DNA of 7,637 nucleotides from an uncultured Clostridia bacterium (GTDB lineage: Bacteria; Bacillota; Clostridia; TANB77; CAG-508): NCBI GenBank assembly GCA_944389715.1, contig CALXNI010000051.1, positions 1-7,637 of the forward strand, read 5' to 3'. The notes below the pieces were generated by a model. The model was not told where the DNA came from and did no database searches. It saw nothing but the letters and a program-made list of their open reading frames with translations. Of this stretch, positions 1-5,899 are shown piece after piece; within the stretch, counting starts at the first letter, position 1, and each line of letters starts with the position of its first letter. Both the position numbers and the translations under genes were made by a program.

Positions 1-2
1 CT

Positions 3-440
3 AAAAATAATAAATGTTATGTTTACCCTTATAATTATCTACTAGTTACTAATAATATTGGTAATCAAATTATCTATAAATATGAAGATTTTTACGAAAA
101 CCCTATTAATTTTGATATACAAATAGCACTTTCTGTTGGCTGTTCTGGACGTCTAGTTCCACGTAACTATAAAAAAGTAGATTATAATAATGACGAAACA
201 ATACCACTTGCTAAATATCCAACTTGCAGTTGGGCAACAGACGCATTTACAAATTGGCTAACTCAAAATGCAGTAAACATTGGAACAAATATTGTTGGAA
301 CTGCTGTTGGTGTTGCAACTGGAAATTTACCGACAGTTGCTGGAAATATTGCTAGTTTGATTGGACAATTTCATAGTGCTAGTTTATTACCTTCAATTGA
401 AGGTCGGACAAAATACTGGAGATGTAAATTATTCAGCTAA
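3..440 (+). CDS. Tail knob protein (phi29 gp9-like), internal part, cut by the window edge and ending in a frameshift
   Basis: Reading from base 3, 145 codons are open to a TAA at 438-440; the gene starts before the window. Members of this family form the hexameric tube at the tip of phi29-type tails. Residues 1-77 (CYVYPY, NYLLVTNNIGNQ, ALSVGCSGR) look like the tube domain. The stretch PTCSWATDAF followed by a Gly/Ala/Ile/Val-rich segment (about residues 78-130, nt 234-392) matches the place and character of the hydrophobic loops that in phi29 gp9 plug the tube and open the host membrane. After LLPSIEG (residue 134, nt 402-404) this frame stops looking like gp9, and the family sequence continues in the next frame as GQNTGDVNYS. 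The last 11 residues here are therefore probably out-of-frame product. Intact phi29 gp9 is about 600 aa, so well over half the gene lies to the left. Family call is confident; the cause of the frameshift is not known. Confidence 0.8.
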   Translation, partial: KNNKCYVYPYNYLLVTNNIGNQIIYKYEDFYENPINFDIQIALSVGCSGRLVPRNYKKVDYNNDETIPLAKYPTCSWATDAFTNWLTQNAVNIGTNIVGTAVGVATGNLPTVAGNIASLIGQFHSASLLPSIEGRTKYWRCKLFS

Positions 441-729
441 AAATAATACATTTAACTTTTATAATTATCACTGTAAACCAGAATATATGAAAATAATTGA
501 CGATTATTTTACAAGATTTGGATACAAAATAAATAATTTGGAATTACCTAATATTGTAGGTAGAAGAAATTGGAATTATTTGGAAATTGGGCAAAGTGAA
601 AGTGTTGGCTATGGTTCTGTTCCTTCTTCTTATATGGAAGAAATTAACAATGCTTGTAGAAGCGGTGTTACAATATGGCACTCTCACGAAAATTTAGGAA
701 ATTTTAATTTGGATAATTCAATAAATTAA
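361..729 (+). CDS. Tail knob protein (phi29 gp9-like), C-terminal part, in the +1 frame after the frameshift
   Basis: The open frame runs from just after a TGA at 358-360 to a TAA at 727-729, but only the part from about nt 406 looks like real protein. The first 15 or so residues are the shadow of the upstream gp9 frame. From GQNTGDVNYS onward it has typical gp9 C-terminal features: NTFNFYNYHCKPEYMKIIDDYFTRFGYK, the short NIVGRRNWNYLEI strand, and the ending SGVTIWH followed by a short Asn-rich tail. The only early start codon is a TTG at 361 with no ribosome binding site, so this is not an independent gene. It is the 3' end of the tail-knob gene, joined to the upstream frame by skipping one base. 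Skipping base 405 gives IEG-GQNTGD; removing one A of the four-A run at 410-413 gives IEGRTNTGD. A bidirectional terminator follows at once, and transcription converges with the fibre operon. Confidence 0.8.
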   Translation: MDNFIVLVYYLQLKVGQNTGDVNYSAKNNTFNFYNYHCKPEYMKIIDDYFTRFGYKINNLELPNIVGRRNWNYLEIGQSESVGYGSVPSSYMEEINNACRSGVTIWHSHENLGNFNLDNSIN

Positions 730-756
730 AAAGGGATTTAATAAATCCCTTTTTTT
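728..756. terminator. Bidirectional intrinsic terminator between tail knob and fibre operon
   Basis: Arms GGGATTT (733-739) and AAATCCC (743-749) pair around a three-base loop. They are flanked by five A on the left (728-732) and seven T on the right (750-756), so a U-tract follows the stem on both strands. It begins inside the tail-knob stop codon and overlaps the stop codon of the minus-strand fibre gene (755-757). It therefore serves both convergent transcription units. Confidence 0.85.
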
Positions 757-1537
757 ATTCATCATGTTCTATTATAATTTGGTCAAATGCGTCTAAGAAA
801 TATAACATATTAAAGTAATACATTCCAACTGAATTTGTCGCTTGACCTACCCAGCCTGAACAAGTAAGAGTTCCATCAGTATCAATTGTAAAATCTACTA
901 AATCTACTAAATCAGTGGTACCATTTGCAATCATTATACCGCAATTTTGAAATTTAATTTTTTGAGTTGGTCTAAAAGGTGTTGGTGCTGTAACTTCATA
1001 TGTTCCATTTCCAGATGTATTAACGTTTACTTTTCCGTATAATTTAAAAACATTATATGTTTCGTCGGCTATTATATTTAGACCTGTATTAGAATTAATA
1101 GCTGATACATTTGTTTTTGCTGTAAAATTACTATTTGTAAGACGAATACTTTCAGTTAAATTAAATTGTTTTAGTAAATTTAAAGCTTCAGTTGCGTTAT
1201 CATTTGCTGTATTTGCTGTGCTTAGAGCTGTTTCAGCAGTATTTTTAGCTGATGTTGCTGTTGTTTTTGCTGTATTTGCTGTGCTTTGAGCAGATGTTGC
1301 AGTGCTTTGAGCAGTATCAGCGGTACTTTGAGCTGTATTTGCATTTTCTAAAGCCTGATTTGCTGTAGAAACAGCAGTTGTAACAGAACTTTCAGCACTT
1401 TCAGCTTTGTTATCTATTGTTTTCATATTTGTGTCTATGTCTAGCATAGCTTTATTAAAATCTCCTAAATAAGTTGGTTTATCGTCTGCAACGTATTGTG
1501 GTAATCCATAATTTGGTGTACTATTGGTAGCACTCAT
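755..1537 (-). CDS. Fibre protein with N-terminal anchor, heptad coiled-coil shaft and C-terminal beta-rich head
   Basis: 260 aa; the ATG at 1537 is preceded by a strong AAAAGGAGGG site. Residues 1-41 (MSATNSTPNYGLPQYVADDKP..., DFNKAMLDIDT) form an N-terminal module seen in many Gram-positive phage fibres and presumably attach it to the virion. Residues 42-118 are an Ala/Thr/Ser/Asn-rich seven-residue repeat (AQSTADT, AQSTATS, AQSTANT, AKTTATS), expected to form a trimeric coiled-coil shaft. Residues 127-260 are beta-rich with aromatic residues at the end (GMYYFNMLYFLDAF) and are the likely receptor-contacting head. It is the last gene of the minus-strand operon, ends in the shared terminator, and lies 24 nt after a shorter paralogue with the same anchor and shaft. 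No enzymatic motif is visible. Role as a receptor-binding or head fibre is inferred from architecture and position. Confidence 0.75.
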   Translation of the reverse strand: MSATNSTPNYGLPQYVADDKPTYLGDFNKAMLDIDTNMKTIDNKAESAESSVTTAVSTANQALENANTAQSTADTAQSTATSAQSTANTAKTTATSAKNTAETALSTANTANDNATEALNLLKQFNLTESIRLTNSNFTAKTNVSAINSNTGLNIIADETYNVFKLYGKVNVNTSGNGTYEVTAPTPFRPTQKIKFQNCGIMIANGTTDLVDLVDFTIDTDGTLTCSGWVGQATNSVGMYYFNMLYFLDAFDQIIIEHDE

Positions 1538-1561
1538 AAAAAATCCCTCCTTTTAATATTT

Positions 1562-1972
1562 TTATTCTTCCGGTGTCCAATTTTGCCAATTAGTAAATCC
1601 TTCAAAAAATGAAGCAAGTACATTTTCATTTTGTGTTGCTGTTTCATTTGCAGTATCTGCTGTACTTTTTGCAGTATTTGCTGTACTTTTTGCAGACTCT
1701 GCTGTACTTTTTGCAGTATTAGCTGTACTTTTTGCAGACTCTGCTGTACTTTTTGCAGTATCTGCTGTACTTTTTGCTGTATTAGCTGTTTTTGTTGTTT
1801 GTGTTAATTCTTCTTGTATTTCAGTTACATTGCCTGGAATACTGTCAGCAACACCTTTAATCGCACTATCTATTGTTTGCATAGCGTTATTAAAATCAGT
1901 TAAATATTTAGGTTTATCAGTTGCTATATAGATAGGTAAATTATAATTTGTTGTATGATTTGTAGCACTCAT
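1562..1972 (-). CDS. Short fibre paralogue: same anchor and heptad shaft, no C-terminal head
   Basis: 136 aa; the ATG at 1972 follows an AAAGGAG site at 8 nt. The N-terminus (MSATNHTTNYNLPIYIATDKP, DFNNAMQTID) matches the downstream fibre at most positions, so the two are paralogues. Residues 60-113 are almost perfect heptads (AKSTANT, AKSTAES, AKSTADT), an Ala-core coiled coil encoded by a 21-bp tandem repeat. The protein then ends after a short aromatic/acidic tail (FFEGFTNWQNWTPEE). The roughly 130-residue head of its neighbour is absent. It may be a separate thin fibre, a shaft that co-trimerises with the longer fibre, or the product of a head-domain swap or loss. The frame ends in a clean TAA and the next gene has its own RBS, so this does not look like a recent frameshift. 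Exact role unknown. Confidence 0.7.
   Translation of the reverse strand: MSATNHTTNYNLPIYIATDKPKYLTDFNNAMQTIDSAIKGVADSIPGNVTEIQEELTQTTKTANTAKSTADTAKSTAESAKSTANTAKSTAESAKSTANTAKSTADTANETATQNENVLASFFEGFTNWQNWTPEE
1650..1775 (-). repeat. Six-unit 21-bp tandem repeat encoding the fibre heptads
   Basis: Six consecutive units of exactly 21 bp start at 1650, 1671, 1692, 1713, 1734 and 1755. All share GCTGTACTTTTTGCAG with small changes in the remaining bases; two variants (GCAGTAT and GCAGACT) partly alternate. A degenerate seventh unit follows at 1776-1796. Each unit encodes one coiled-coil heptad of the short fibre. Such repeats can change length by slippage or recombination in steps that keep the reading frame. 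Confidence 0.85.
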
Positions 1973-1988
1973 AAAAAATCACTCCTTT

Positions 1989-2834
1989 CTATGCGGATAA
2001 TAAAACTTTACCTTGCCAATCAAAATCGTATGCACTTATATTTTTATCATCAAATTGTTGTGCTGTCAAGTCTAAATTATCAAATTCTTGTGCTGTAATT
2101 TCATTTTTTTGTAGACTCGCTAAATCATTTACTACTTTACTTATAGGTTCTATCTCTCCTGAAATAGGAGAATACATTTTACAGCACCAATTTATTGTTA
2201 AAATTTGTTTGCTATATAAATCAAATTCTCTAGCTGTTAAAAGTTTATCATCAAAATTTTTAGCAGTTAATCCTAAAGTATCAAATTCATTAGCAGTTAT
2301 TCCATAATATCTTAAATAAGCATATAAATCATTTATAGTATTTTGTAAATAATCATATTTTCCTGTTGTTGGATTATATACTTTTATACCTTTTGTTGCG
2401 ATTTCCTCTATTTCATTATAAACTTTTTTTAGTTCTTCATCTACATAATTTTTAAGTAAATTATCACTATTATCTACATAATCTTTTATATTTTGTATTT
2501 GTTTATTTATAAATTGTATTAAAGATAAGTTTAATTTTGCTATTTCCTCATCAGTATAATTTTTTGCAAGTTCTACTTGTGTGTTTACATAATCTTTTAA
2601 CTCATTATCTTTATTGTCTACATATTGTTTTAAAGTTAAAATTTGCTGGTCTACATAATCTTTATATTGAGAAAAATCTAACTCTTCTAAGTATTCTTGT
2701 ATATTATTTACAACTCCAGCTATTCTACATAACATTTTATAAGTGGTTAAGCTGTCAAATGTTTCCTCAATAAAAGGAAAATTGTTATTTAAACAACCAA
2801 AAAATAATGGAATTGGCTTATACGTGTTTAACAT
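1989..2834 (-). CDS. Fibre/tail-associated structural protein with coiled coil and duplicated TAxxFD-repeat domain
   Basis: 281 aa; the ATG at 2834 follows a GAGGTGAGAAA site. Residues 1-48 contain FPFIEETFDSLTTYKMLCRI, an N-terminal motif I recognise from structural and fibre proteins of Firmicutes phages, probably a virion attachment region. Residues 49-148 are a long coiled coil with recurring YVDN.DN.LK and KDYV units. The C-terminal half is a tandem duplication: residues 153-211 and 221-279 each hold a YxPxxG opening, a short helix (NDLYAYL / NDLASL), then three ten-residue TAxxFD repeats and a hydrophobic close (KQIL / KVLL). The gene sits between the lower collar and the two paralogous fibres, which suggests a fibre or appendage attached at the collar or head. 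In phi29 the appendage gene 12 also follows gene 11, but I see no gp12 sequence similarity. Function is inferred. Confidence 0.65.
   Translation of the reverse strand: MLNTYKPIPLFFGCLNNNFPFIEETFDSLTTYKMLCRIAGVVNNIQEYLEELDFSQYKDYVDQQILTLKQYVDNKDNELKDYVNTQVELAKNYTDEEIAKLNLSLIQFINKQIQNIKDYVDNSDNLLKNYVDEELKKVYNEIEEIATKGIKVYNPTTGKYDYLQNTINDLYAYLRYYGITANEFDTLGLTAKNFDDKLLTAREFDLYSKQILTINWCCKMYSPISGEIEPISKVVNDLASLQKNEITAQEFDNLDLTAQQFDDKNISAYDFDWQGKVLLSA
1998..2174 (-). repeat. Second copy of the duplicated TAxxFD domain (about 59 residues)
   Basis: Encodes residues 221-279: YSPISGEIEP, NDLASL, then ITAQEFD, LTAQQFD and ISAYDFD spaced ten residues apart, closing with GKVLL. It aligns with the copy at 2202-2378 after a one-residue gap. 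The two copies have diverged clearly, so this is an old duplication. Confidence 0.75.
2202..2378 (-). repeat. First copy of the duplicated TAxxFD domain (about 59 residues)
   Basis: Encodes residues 153-211: YNPTTGKYDY, NDLYAYL, then ITANEFD, LTAKNFD and LTAREFD spaced ten residues apart, closing with KQIL. Same order of elements as the copy at 1998-2174. Confidence 0.75.
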
Positions 2835-2850
2835 TTTCTCACCTCTTTTC

Positions 2851-3594
2851 TTAAACTAAAGAATAAAATAGTTCTTCTAAATCATTAAAAATTAAAGTGT
2901 AAATACTATTTATATTTTCTTGCATTTCTTTAAATATTTGGATTTTATCAGCTGGACTTCTTTTAATAGTTTCGCTATAATTATTTACATTTTTTGAATT
3001 TGTAGTTCCTCTAGTTGTCGAAACATCATTCGAATTTGCTGTATTTGTGTTATAATCATAATTTGTAACGTAACTTCCATCTCTTACATTTTGCAATTGG
3101 TTTTGAGGAGTGTTACTACTTCTTAAATCTGCTATATTTTCTGTTGTATTTTCAGATGTATTATTTATTTCATTTTCTGAATTAGCTGTGTTATTTTCAA
3201 AACCTTCTCTTGTAGTAAGTTCTCCATCTAAAAAAATATCCCAATTTTCTAAAGCGTCAAAAAGTTTATTGTATTTAGGCATTATTTCGTTTAATTTTAC
3301 ATTTAATTGTATTTTAAATGCTGTAAAAGTTTCAAATCCAATTCTTCTTTGTAAAAATTTATTTAAAATCATAATTTCAAAATTATCTTTATTAACATAA
3401 TTAGACAATGGATAACTAAAGTCAAAAATTTTTGTATGTCCTTCTTTTGCTAAATCAGATATTTTTACTTTTTCATCATCAGTTTTTCCAAAATTTAACA
3501 TAGCATTTAAAATATCATAAATTGAAGGCGGTCTATTATCTGTTATTGTAAAAAGCGGTGTTGCAAATAAATAATTAAAAAATGGATAAAACAT
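2851..3594 (-). CDS. Lower collar protein (phi29 gp11-like)
   Basis: 247 aa (phi29 gp11 is about 290). In phi29 this protein forms the tube below the portal that links the head to the tail knob. Residues 57-95 (FDFSYPLSNYVNKDNFEIMILNKF, then RRIGFETFTAFKIQL) and LNEIMPKYNKLFDAL at 101-115 carry the signature of the family: an FDFxYP start, an R-E/R-IGFET helix and a MPxYNKL helix. Residues 132-209 are an Asn/Ser/Thr-rich insertion containing SSNTPQNQL, a common place for a flexible loop in this family. The C-terminus is helical again (QENINSIYTLIFNDLEELF). The ATG shares one base with the portal stop codon (TAATG), and its AAGGTGA site lies inside the portal gene, so the two are probably translationally coupled, fitting a stacked complex. 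Confidence 0.85.
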   Translation of the reverse strand: MFYPFFNYLFATPLFTITDNRPPSIYDILNAMLNFGKTDDEKVKISDLAKEGHTKIFDFSYPLSNYVNKDNFEIMILNKFLQRRIGFETFTAFKIQLNVKLNEIMPKYNKLFDALENWDIFLDGELTTREGFENNTANSENEINNTSENTTENIADLRSSNTPQNQLQNVRDGSYVTNYDYNTNTANSNDVSTTRGTTNSKNVNNYSETIKRSPADKIQIFKEMQENINSIYTLIFNDLEELFYSLV

Positions 3595-4457
3595 TAATTA
3601 TCACCTTCTTCGTTATAATTTTCCTCAATTTCAATTTCCTCTTTTGATTTTGGGAAACCATCATAATAGCCAACTTCTATATCTAAATTAAATTTTCTAT
3701 TAATTTCATCTATTGCTCTTTTTCTTGGTTCGTATCTTGTAAAACGACTTGCAATAGTTCCGCCTTGCATTGCTTGTATTTCGTCTGTTATGTTACGCTC
3801 CTTTTTTTGGTATTGTAAATTAGATATACCAATTAATCTTAAAAATTCGTTCCAGATTTTTTCTTGGTGAATATCTATTTTATCCGTAACAAATGGTGCT
3901 GGATTTAAAACTAATGATGTATCATCTAGTAGTAAATTATCGTAATCTATTACAGTTTCTGCAAACGCATCTACTGTGTTTACTTTATCTTGCACAGATT
4001 TTAATTTATTCGCAGTTGTTTTCCAAAAACGCGGTGTTTTTTGTTGGCTTATATTTATATCTGCTGTTCTTACATTTAAAGCTAATCGTTCAGCGTATTG
4101 CAAAATATCATAGATTAAGGGGTAATGCCCATTGTTATCATGCATAATAATAAATTCGTTTTGGTCTAAAACTTTAGAATAATTTGTATTAGATGTTACT
4201 CTAATTTTTGTAGGTCTTCCGTATACATCTAATGTACCTTGGTTTACATAAGGTAAGGCAAGCAAGCCTAAAAATTCATCGTAAAAAAATGCTATACTTC
4301 CTACGTTTACTAAAATAGAATTTACATAAGATATATCTATAAAATTAGGCATATTTTTAAATGTAAAAACGTTTTCCGCAAGAGATAAAAGTTGCCTTCT
4401 ATACATTAAATAAGTTTGATAATTAGATAATTGACTATTTACTAATCTTTTTTGCAT
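3594..4457 (-). CDS. Upper collar (connector/portal) protein, phi29 gp10-like
   Basis: 287 aa, close to the 309 aa of phi29 gp10. Portals of this family form a dodecameric ring at one head vertex, through which the ATPase drives DNA; they are much shorter than portals of other tailed phages. Recognisable parts are NSILVNVGSIAFFYDEFLGLLALPY (N-terminal strands and wing), DNNGHYPLIYDILQYAERLALNVRTADINI (helix of the wing/stem), TPRFW, and the C-terminal segment from about residue 197: IWNEFLRLIGISNLQYQKKERNITDEIQAMQGG, then SRFTRYEPRKRAIDEINRKFNLDIEV, a clip/crown signature I recognise in podovirus portals. The end is acidic. The ATG at 4457 follows AAGGAG at 9 nt. It lies directly after the capsid gene, separated only by a hairpin, and overlaps the lower collar gene by one base. 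Confidence 0.9.
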   Translation of the reverse strand: MQKRLVNSQLSNYQTYLMYRRQLLSLAENVFTFKNMPNFIDISYVNSILVNVGSIAFFYDEFLGLLALPYVNQGTLDVYGRPTKIRVTSNTNYSKVLDQNEFIIMHDNNGHYPLIYDILQYAERLALNVRTADINISQQKTPRFWKTTANKLKSVQDKVNTVDAFAETVIDYDNLLLDDTSLVLNPAPFVTDKIDIHQEKIWNEFLRLIGISNLQYQKKERNITDEIQAMQGGTIASRFTRYEPRKRAIDEINRKFNLDIEVGYYDGFPKSKEEIEIEENYNEEGDN

Positions 4458-4482
4458 AACTTTTTTCTCCTTTTTTAATTTT

Positions 4483-4508
4483 ATAGGTAGCTTTTATAAG
4501 CTACCTAT
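4483..4508 (-). promoter_or_regulatory. Perfect hairpin in the capsid-portal junction
   Basis: ATAGGTAGCTT (4483-4493) and AAGCTACCTAT (4498-4508) form an 11-bp stem with a four-base loop. It begins only a few bases after the capsid stop codon on the transcribed minus strand. On that strand it is followed by AAAATTAAAAAAGGAG, with no U-tract, so it is not a standard terminator for the late transcript. On the plus strand a six-T run follows it, so it could stop antisense transcription. Possible roles are 3'-end protection of abundant capsid mRNA, RNA processing, or partial attenuation before the portal. Confidence 0.7.
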
Positions 4509-4511
4509 TTT

Positions 4512-5897
4512 TTAAGTTCCAGCTGCAACTGTAATAGTAGCTGTTCCAGTTTTTTCATTGTTAAATACAGACGTTGCAGTTACAGTAATTGTAGAAACTG
4601 TTGCATTAGAAGGTACTTGTAATTTTCCTTCTTGATTTATTTTAACTCCATCAGTTTCACTTGTTTCATCAATAGACCATATTACGGATTTATTTGTTAT
4701 TCCTTCTACATCGACTACAGCAGTTAATTGTAAACTTTGTCCTTTTGTAATTGTTGCTGTTGCTGGATTTACAGTTACTGTATTTACAGCACTTGTATCT
4801 TTTGTAAACGCTAAACATTGTTCAAATGGAGATGTAGAGAATATCCTCCAAGCGTGTAACCACATTGTTCTTGTTAATGTTTCTGGGTTTCTAAATTCTG
4901 TGTTAATTGTATCAGCTTGCGTATCTAAAGCATAATAGTAATCTTTAAACCAATTATCAGAAATAATCAATCCTACTACATTTTGTAATTTTGTTAGTTC
5001 ATCTTCTGTAAAAGCTGTATATTGTTCTTCTAATAATTTTTCAAGTCTATCCCAATCGTTATTTCCGAAACCATCTATTAAAGCTAGCTTACTTCTAAAT
5101 TCTGCGTCGTTTCTAAAGTAAGATGTTGCTAAAACTTCTGTAGACATTTGTGCTTCAAAACCAGTAGACAAAATCATTCTTTGTCTATCAAATGGTGTTG
5201 CTAGTCTAACTCCAGCTGGATTATAATTAGGACTTAAAAATGTCAAGTTATTTGCATATTCCTTCATAAAACTTACGTTTTGTCTAGGTGTGTTTGTATC
5301 AAAATTAGCTATTGTTTTAGAAGGAATAGTTCCATTTATTAACCTTCTTTGTACTTGGTATTTATCTACAATATATCTATCGTAAACATAAGATTTTCTT
5401 AAGTTATTATAAACAGCTTGTATAAAATTATATAACCCGTTTTCATCATAAAAAGCTAGTGCAATTTCCTGGTCATTTACAGAAGATTTGTAAAATTTTT
5501 GGAAATTTATTTCATGCATATAATTATATACATTTGGTACTACATTTTCTAAAAAATGTGTTGGATTATTCATATATTTATTATAGTCTTCTGCTTCTAC
5601 TAAATCTAAAATCATTTCGCGAACACTTTGTCCGTAACGAATTTGTCCTTGATTAGTAAAGTCCTCCCAAGGATTTGCATAAGCATCGTCTATAATTAAA
5701 GTAAGTGCTATTACATTTACCGCATTTATAAATGCATTTTTGTATCTTGTATTATTTACAATTAGGTCTCCTATTTTTTTAATGTCTGTTCCTTGCTGAG
5801 GCAAATCAATCGCTTCTTTTAAAACAGGGTCGCTATTTGCCATAAAATTTAATAATTTACTAGTTTCTTTTGTAGCTAACATTTTTTTAACTGCCAT
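4512..5897 (-). CDS. Major capsid protein (phi29 gp8-like) with C-terminal BIG2 Ig-like domain
   Basis: 461 aa, compared with about 448 aa for phi29 gp8. The family has an HK97-type shell fold and builds the small prolate head. Recognisable family stretches are the N-terminal KMLATKETSKLLNFMA, the QGQIRYGQSVREMI segment, NFQKFYKSSVNDQEIALAF, and the CEDL-like late block DWDRLEKLLEEQYTAF through YALDTQADTINTEFRNPETL. Residues 371-461 form a BIG2-type Ig-like domain (VNPATATITKGQSLQLTAVV, VIWSID, GKLQVP, ITVTATS), as in phi29 gp8, where this domain decorates the outside of the shell and links capsomers. The ATG at 5897 uses an AGGAGGA site located inside the end of the scaffold gene. Its neighbours (scaffold upstream, portal downstream) match the phi29 order except that gp8.5 and gp9 are absent here. 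Confidence 0.92.
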   Translation of the reverse strand: MAVKKMLATKETSKLLNFMANSDPVLKEAIDLPQQGTDIKKIGDLIVNNTRYKNAFINAVNVIALTLIIDDAYANPWEDFTNQGQIRYGQSVREMILDLVEAEDYNKYMNNPTHFLENVVPNVYNYMHEINFQKFYKSSVNDQEIALAFYDENGLYNFIQAVYNNLRKSYVYDRYIVDKYQVQRRLINGTIPSKTIANFDTNTPRQNVSFMKEYANNLTFLSPNYNPAGVRLATPFDRQRMILSTGFEAQMSTEVLATSYFRNDAEFRSKLALIDGFGNNDWDRLEKLLEEQYTAFTEDELTKLQNVVGLIISDNWFKDYYYALDTQADTINTEFRNPETLTRTMWLHAWRIFSTSPFEQCLAFTKDTSAVNTVTVNPATATITKGQSLQLTAVVDVEGITNKSVIWSIDETSETDGVKINQEGKLQVPSNATVSTITVTATSVFNNEKTGTATITVAAGT

Positions 5898-5899
5898 TT

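Noticed and set aside
361..729. A separate small gene starting at TTG 361
   Set aside because: There is no ribosome binding site, its first residues are the shadow of the upstream tail-knob frame, and the rest is clearly the gp9 C-terminus.
1650..1796. Regular 21-bp repeats that could suggest a CRISPR array
   Set aside because: There are no unique spacers; the units are directly adjacent and encode coiled-coil heptads of a fibre gene.
4483..4513. The capsid-portal hairpin as a normal terminator of the late operon
   Set aside because: The T-run lies on the plus strand only; on the coding strand the stem is followed by A-rich sequence leading to the portal RBS.
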